Assembly: GCF_013177695.1 (NCBI RefSeq)
Contig: NZ_WOEY01000117.1
Coordinates: forward strand, 1-34,275
Direction of reading: 5' to 3'
Source: Paraburkholderia solitsugae
Lineage (GTDB): Bacteria; Pseudomonadota; Gammaproteobacteria; Burkholderiales; Burkholderiaceae
DNA: 34,275 nt
A program made the translations under genes and the position numbers. The notes under the pieces are model-generated. The model was not told the origin of the DNA. It saw only the letters and a list, made by a program, of their open reading frames with translations, and made no database searches. Shown here piece by piece: positions 31,563 to 34,275 of the stretch (positions are counted from its first letter, which is position 1; each line of letters begins with the position of its first letter).

Positions 31563-32750
31563 ATGGAAAGTCTGAAAACCGGCACCGATACCCTCTTCCT
31601 TTTGCTGGGCGCCGCGATGGTGCTGGCCATGCATGCGGGGTTCGCGTTTCTTGAACTCGGCACGGTACGCAAAAAGAATCAGGTCAATGCACTGGTCAAG
31701 ATTCTGGTGGACTTCTCAGTCTCGACGATCGCGTATTTCTTCATCGGCTACACGATCGCCTATGGCGTGCAGTTCTTCGGCAGCGCCGAGTCGCTGGCCG
31801 CGCACAACGGCTATGCGCTGGTGCGCTTCTTCTTCCTGCTGACATTCGCCGCGGCCATTCCTGCGATCGTGTCAGGCGGCATCGCCGAGCGCTCGAAATT
31901 CAATCCGCAGCTGTTCGCCACCTTCGTGCTGGTCGGCTTCGTCTATCCGTTCTTCGAAGGGATCGCGTGGAACAACCGCTTCGGTATTCAAGGCTGGCTC
32001 ACGCAGGTGTTCGGCGTACCGTTTCACGATTTCGCCGGCTCCGTGGTGGTGCATGCGTTCGGCGGCTGGGTCGCGTTGCCGGCAGTGCTGCTGCTCGGTG
32101 CGCGCCATGGCCGCTATCACCGCGACGGCGGCATCGCCGCGCATCCGCCGTCGAATATTCCGTTTCTCGCGCTGGGTGCCTGGGTACTGACGGTGGGCTG
32201 GTTCGGCTTTAACGTGATGAGCGCGCAAACCATCGACAAGATCAGCGGTCTCGTCGCGGTCAATTCGTTGATGGCGATGGTCGGCGGCACCCTGACCGCG
32301 TGGCTCGCGGGGCGCAACGACCCCGGCTTCACCTACAACGGTCCGCTCGCCGGGCTAGTCGCTGTATGCGCCGGCTCCGACGTGATGCATCCGCTCGGCG
32401 CGCTGGTGACGGGTGGCATCGCGGGCGTGCTGTTCGTCTACATGTTCACCTGCGTGCAGAACCGCTGGCGTATCGACGACGTGCTCGGCGTATGGCCGTT
32501 GCACGGCTTGTGCGGCGCGTGGGGTGGCCTCGCGGCCGGCATCTTCGGCTTGCATGCGCTAGGCGGCCTGGGCGGCGTGTCGTTCGGGGCGCAACTGATC
32601 GGCACGCTGGGCGGCATCGTGGTGGCGTCGCTCGGCGGCACGCTCGTGTATGGGGCGATTCGCCTGACGGTGGGTCTGCGGCTCGACCAGGAGGACGAAT
32701 ACAACGGCGCGGACCTGTCGATTCACAAGATCTCCGCAACGCCGGAGTGA
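31563..32750 (+). CDS. amt: Amt-family ammonium transporter
   Basis: This 395-residue protein has eleven predicted membrane helices and no signal peptide. Amt signatures are clear: AGFAFLELGTVRKKN in helix 1, AIPAIVSGGIAER, and the ammonium-binding Asp156 and first pore His164 in FHDFAGSVVVHAFGG. The second pore His314 is in DVLGVWPLHGLCGAWGGLAAG. GWFGFNVMSA and AGLVAVCAGSDVM are also conserved. It conducts NH4+/NH3 into the cell under nitrogen limitation. No glnK/PII gene is adjacent, unlike the common glnK-amtB operon. NtrC-like sites and a sigma-54 promoter upstream fit nitrogen control. Confidence 0.96.
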   Translation: MESLKTGTDTLFLLLGAAMVLAMHAGFAFLELGTVRKKNQVNALVKILVDFSVSTIAYFFIGYTIAYGVQFFGSAESLAAHNGYALVRFFFLLTFAAAIPAIVSGGIAERSKFNPQLFATFVLVGFVYPFFEGIAWNNRFGIQGWLTQVFGVPFHDFAGSVVVHAFGGWVALPAVLLLGARHGRYHRDGGIAAHPPSNIPFLALGAWVLTVGWFGFNVMSAQTIDKISGLVAVNSLMAMVGGTLTAWLAGRNDPGFTYNGPLAGLVAVCAGSDVMHPLGALVTGGIAGVLFVYMFTCVQNRWRIDDVLGVWPLHGLCGAWGGLAAGIFGLHALGGLGGVSFGAQLIGTLGGIVVASLGGTLVYGAIRLTVGLRLDQEDEYNGADLSIHKISATPE

Positions 32751-32904
32751 GAAACGGTCGGCTGAACCGTTAGTCACCCAACACGGCTAGCGGCGCGCCT
32801 GAGGTTTCGCGTCCGCTTGCCCGCACGGCCGACGCCTTCGGCCGCCGCGCCACGAACGCGCTCATCGGTCCCCAATGCACCCGCCGATGCTAGACTTGCG
32901 CGCT

Positions 32905-32965
32905 GGAGATGGCATTCTCCCGGCATTCTCCATCAACCGCCCTTGATGGCTGATGACGCCTGCTT
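32905..32965 (+). promoter_or_regulatory. Fluoride (crcB-motif) riboswitch
   Basis: GGAGATGGCATTCTCC (32905-32920) forms the first stem with the conserved GATGG loop. CATCAACCGCCCTTGATG (32931-32948) forms the second hairpin with the AACCGC segment, and GGCTGATGACGCCTGC (32948-32963) is the hallmark 3' segment of the crcB motif. The order, spacing and conserved bases match fluoride riboswitches. It ends about 85 bases before crcB. CCGGAC (32969-32974) and GTCCGG (33007-33012) downstream may form part of the expression platform. The longer crcB reading frame that begins inside this element is therefore not coding. Confidence 0.88.
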
Positions 32966-33048
32966 CACCCGGACGACTGCGGACGCGGCATCGCGCCTCC
33001 CGCTCAGTCCGGCTTGTCGACCTGTTGGCTTCTCCAGAGTACTTCTGC

Positions 33049-33429
33049 ATGTATTTGTCCATTCTCGCGGTCGGCATTGGCGGCGCGCTCGGTTCACTGT
33101 TCCGCTGGTTTCTCGGTATCCGTCTAAACGGCCTGTTCACGGGTTTGCCGCTCGGCACCTTCGCCGCTAACGTGATCGCCGGCTACGTCATCGGCGTCGC
33201 GGTCGCGGGCTTCGCGCGAGCGCCGCAGATCGCGCCCGAATGGCGGCTCTTCGTCATCACGGGCTTGATGGGCGGTCTGTCGACTTTCTCGACGTTCTCG
33301 GCGGAAGTCGTGCAGCGCTTGCAGGACGGGCGGCTCGGCTGGGCGGCAGGCGAGATCGTCATTCACGTGGGGGCATCGCTCGTGATGACGATCCTGGGTA
33401 TCGCCACCGTTTCGTTGCTAGCGCGCTGA
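33049..33429 (+). CDS. crcB: CrcB/Fluc fluoride ion channel
   Basis: The ATG at 33049 (MYLSILAVGIGGALGSLFRW) gives 126 residues with four membrane helices, the normal Fluc length. Family motifs are GGALGSLFRWFLG at the start, GTFAANVIAGYVIGV, and the pore motif GLMGGLSTFSTFSAEV; the last helix is ASLVMTILGIATVSLLA. It exports fluoride as a dual-topology dimer. A fluoride riboswitch upstream makes the function nearly certain. No clear Shine-Dalgarno is seen (CCAGAG). A second IS110-family element begins about 20 bases past its stop. Confidence 0.97.
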   Translation: MYLSILAVGIGGALGSLFRWFLGIRLNGLFTGLPLGTFAANVIAGYVIGVAVAGFARAPQIAPEWRLFVITGLMGGLSTFSTFSAEVVQRLQDGRLGWAAGEIVIHVGASLVMTILGIATVSLLAR

Positions 33430-33449
33430 ACACCGGCAATGGATACAGA

Positions 33450-34275
33450 TACTATGGAAGGGCCGCGGAAGTAAGCCTCCTGGAGTAAAACGAGGATTCC
33501 AACACCCGTTTTCCGAGAGGAGTACGCAAATGAATGCGCCTCGCATGGCCCTTCATGGGCAGGATACAACCATCACCGGATCGCTGTATGTCGCCTTTGA
33601 ACTGGGTGACAGGAGCTGGAAGCTCTCGCTGGGCGATGGGGTGCGCGCGCCGAGCCGCTGCACGGTGGCCGCCGGCGATACGGCCGCAGTCTTCACGGCG
33701 ATTTCAAAGGCCAAAGCGCGCTGTCATCTGGCCACCGATGCCCCGGTGTGCAGCTGTTATGAAGCCGGGCGTGACGGCTTCTGGCTGCACCGCTGCCTGG
33801 AAGAACATCAGATCACGAACCTCGTGGTGGATTCTGCCAGTATCGAAGTGAACCGGCGCAGACGTCGCGCCAAGACCGACCGTCTTGACAGCGACAAGCT
33901 GCTGTCCATGCTGATGCGCTACTACGGTGGTGAACGCCGGGTGTGGGCGGTCGCGCGCATCCCTACTCGCGAACAGGAGGATGAGCGGCGAGTACACCGT
34001 GAACTCGGTCGCCTGCGGCAGGAGCGTACCGCCCACAGCAACCGGATCCGCTCGCTGCTGATACTCCACAACCTGCGAGTCGAGCGCATCGGTGGGCGCG
34101 CGTGGACACACTGGTGGGCGCAAAACGCCGCCCGATTGTTGCCGGGCTTGCGCGCCGAGATCGAGCGCGAATGTGAGCGGCTTTCGCTCGCTGCCAGACA
34201 GATCAGGGCGCTCGAGGCACAGCAGCAGCACGAGGTGCGTAGCGGTGCGCAACCCGCAATTGCGCGGCTCGCGCA
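33450..34275 (+). mobile_element. Second IS110-family element, left end only
   Basis: A different IS110-family element begins just after crcB and runs off the right edge. Its left end is placed near CTATGGAAGGGCC at 33452, which starts with the same CTATG as the inverted repeats of the first IS. This is an estimate, because the other end is not visible. The leader before the transposase is about 80 bases, so as in the first element the RNA is expected beyond the 3' end, outside the window. Confidence 0.7.
33530..34275 (+). CDS. IS110-family transposase, 3' end outside window
   Basis: The ATG at 33530 follows GAGAGGAG. The 248 codons visible begin MNAPRMALHGQDTTITGSLY. The RuvC-like domain has E24 in YVAFELGDRSWKLSL in place of the usual first Asp, E78 in CYEAGRDGFWLHR, and D117/D120 in RAKTDRLD. 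A coiled-coil region (RRVHRELGRLRQERTAHSNR) follows. The Tnp_20 domain with the catalytic Ser lies beyond the edge. It shares the motif pattern E-L-x(4)-W-K-x(2)-L with the first IS transposase but is clearly a different protein. No stop or frameshift is seen. Confidence 0.93.
   Translation, partial: MNAPRMALHGQDTTITGSLYVAFELGDRSWKLSLGDGVRAPSRCTVAAGDTAAVFTAISKAKARCHLATDAPVCSCYEAGRDGFWLHRCLEEHQITNLVVDSASIEVNRRRRRAKTDRLDSDKLLSMLMRYYGGERRVWAVARIPTREQEDERRVHRELGRLRQERTAHSNRIRSLLILHNLRVERIGGRAWTHWWAQNAARLLPGLRAEIERECERLSLAARQIRALEAQQQHEVRSGAQPAIARLA

Noticed and set aside
32953..33048. N-terminal extension of CrcB to an ATG at 32953
   Set aside because: This ATG lies inside the conserved TGATGACGCC of the fluoride riboswitch, and the added 32 residues are not Fluc-like.

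Overview
The window is GC-rich, densely coded DNA that looks like a chromosome of the Burkholderiaceae, most likely Paraburkholderia/Burkholderia. The evidence is codon usage, the recC-recB-recD gene order, and the mix of a FUSC transporter, a YbiO-type MscS channel, VC0807-like and CHASE3-kinase genes. This is inferred from protein character; no database search was possible.

Layout. 1-673: N-terminal part of a LysR regulator running off the left edge. 674-2400: sparse region with a sigma-54-like promoter, an IS4/5-type transposase fragment, a small secreted protein and an intrinsic terminator. 2401-8119: housekeeping and small genes (YdcF-like protein, His/Lys-rich acid-shock-like periplasmic peptide behind an RstA-type box, ABM monooxygenase, EAL phosphodiesterase, arfB, VC0807-like membrane protein). 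8189-9906: a complete IS110-family (IS1111-group) insertion sequence. 9949-19207: recC-recB-recD on the minus strand, joined by two ATGA overlaps. 19424-23530: FUSC transporter, a small membrane protein, and an Lrp regulator divergent from a cysteine-dioxygenase-like gene. 23577-31153: MscS channel, an Rrf2 regulator with its NAD(P)-binding oxidoreductase and two matching operators, a lipoprotein, a DJ-1/PfpI protein, a small membrane protein and a CHASE3 histidine kinase. 31382-33429: amt behind NtrC-like sites and a sigma-54 promoter, then crcB behind a fluoride riboswitch. 33450-end: a second IS110-family element cut by the right edge.

The main discovery-type signal lies in the 3' non-coding end of the first IS. 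Two stem-internal-loop-stem structures there have the architecture of an IS110 bridge RNA (seekRNA). The loop strands of one (8553-8610) match, on opposite strands, the two chromosomal flanks of this very insertion. The loop strands of the other (8483-8523) match the IS ends. All four strands agree with a shared TC core. The IS is bounded by perfect 11-bp subterminal inverted repeats, so the RNA, its target and its donor can all be read from this one window.

Other regulatory signals are a fluoride riboswitch on crcB, twin TGTAA-N9-TTACA operators on an Rrf2/oxidoreductase pair, NtrC plus sigma-54 control of amt, and an exact RstA-box match upstream of the His/Lys-rich secreted peptide. No rRNA, tRNA or CRISPR array was seen.
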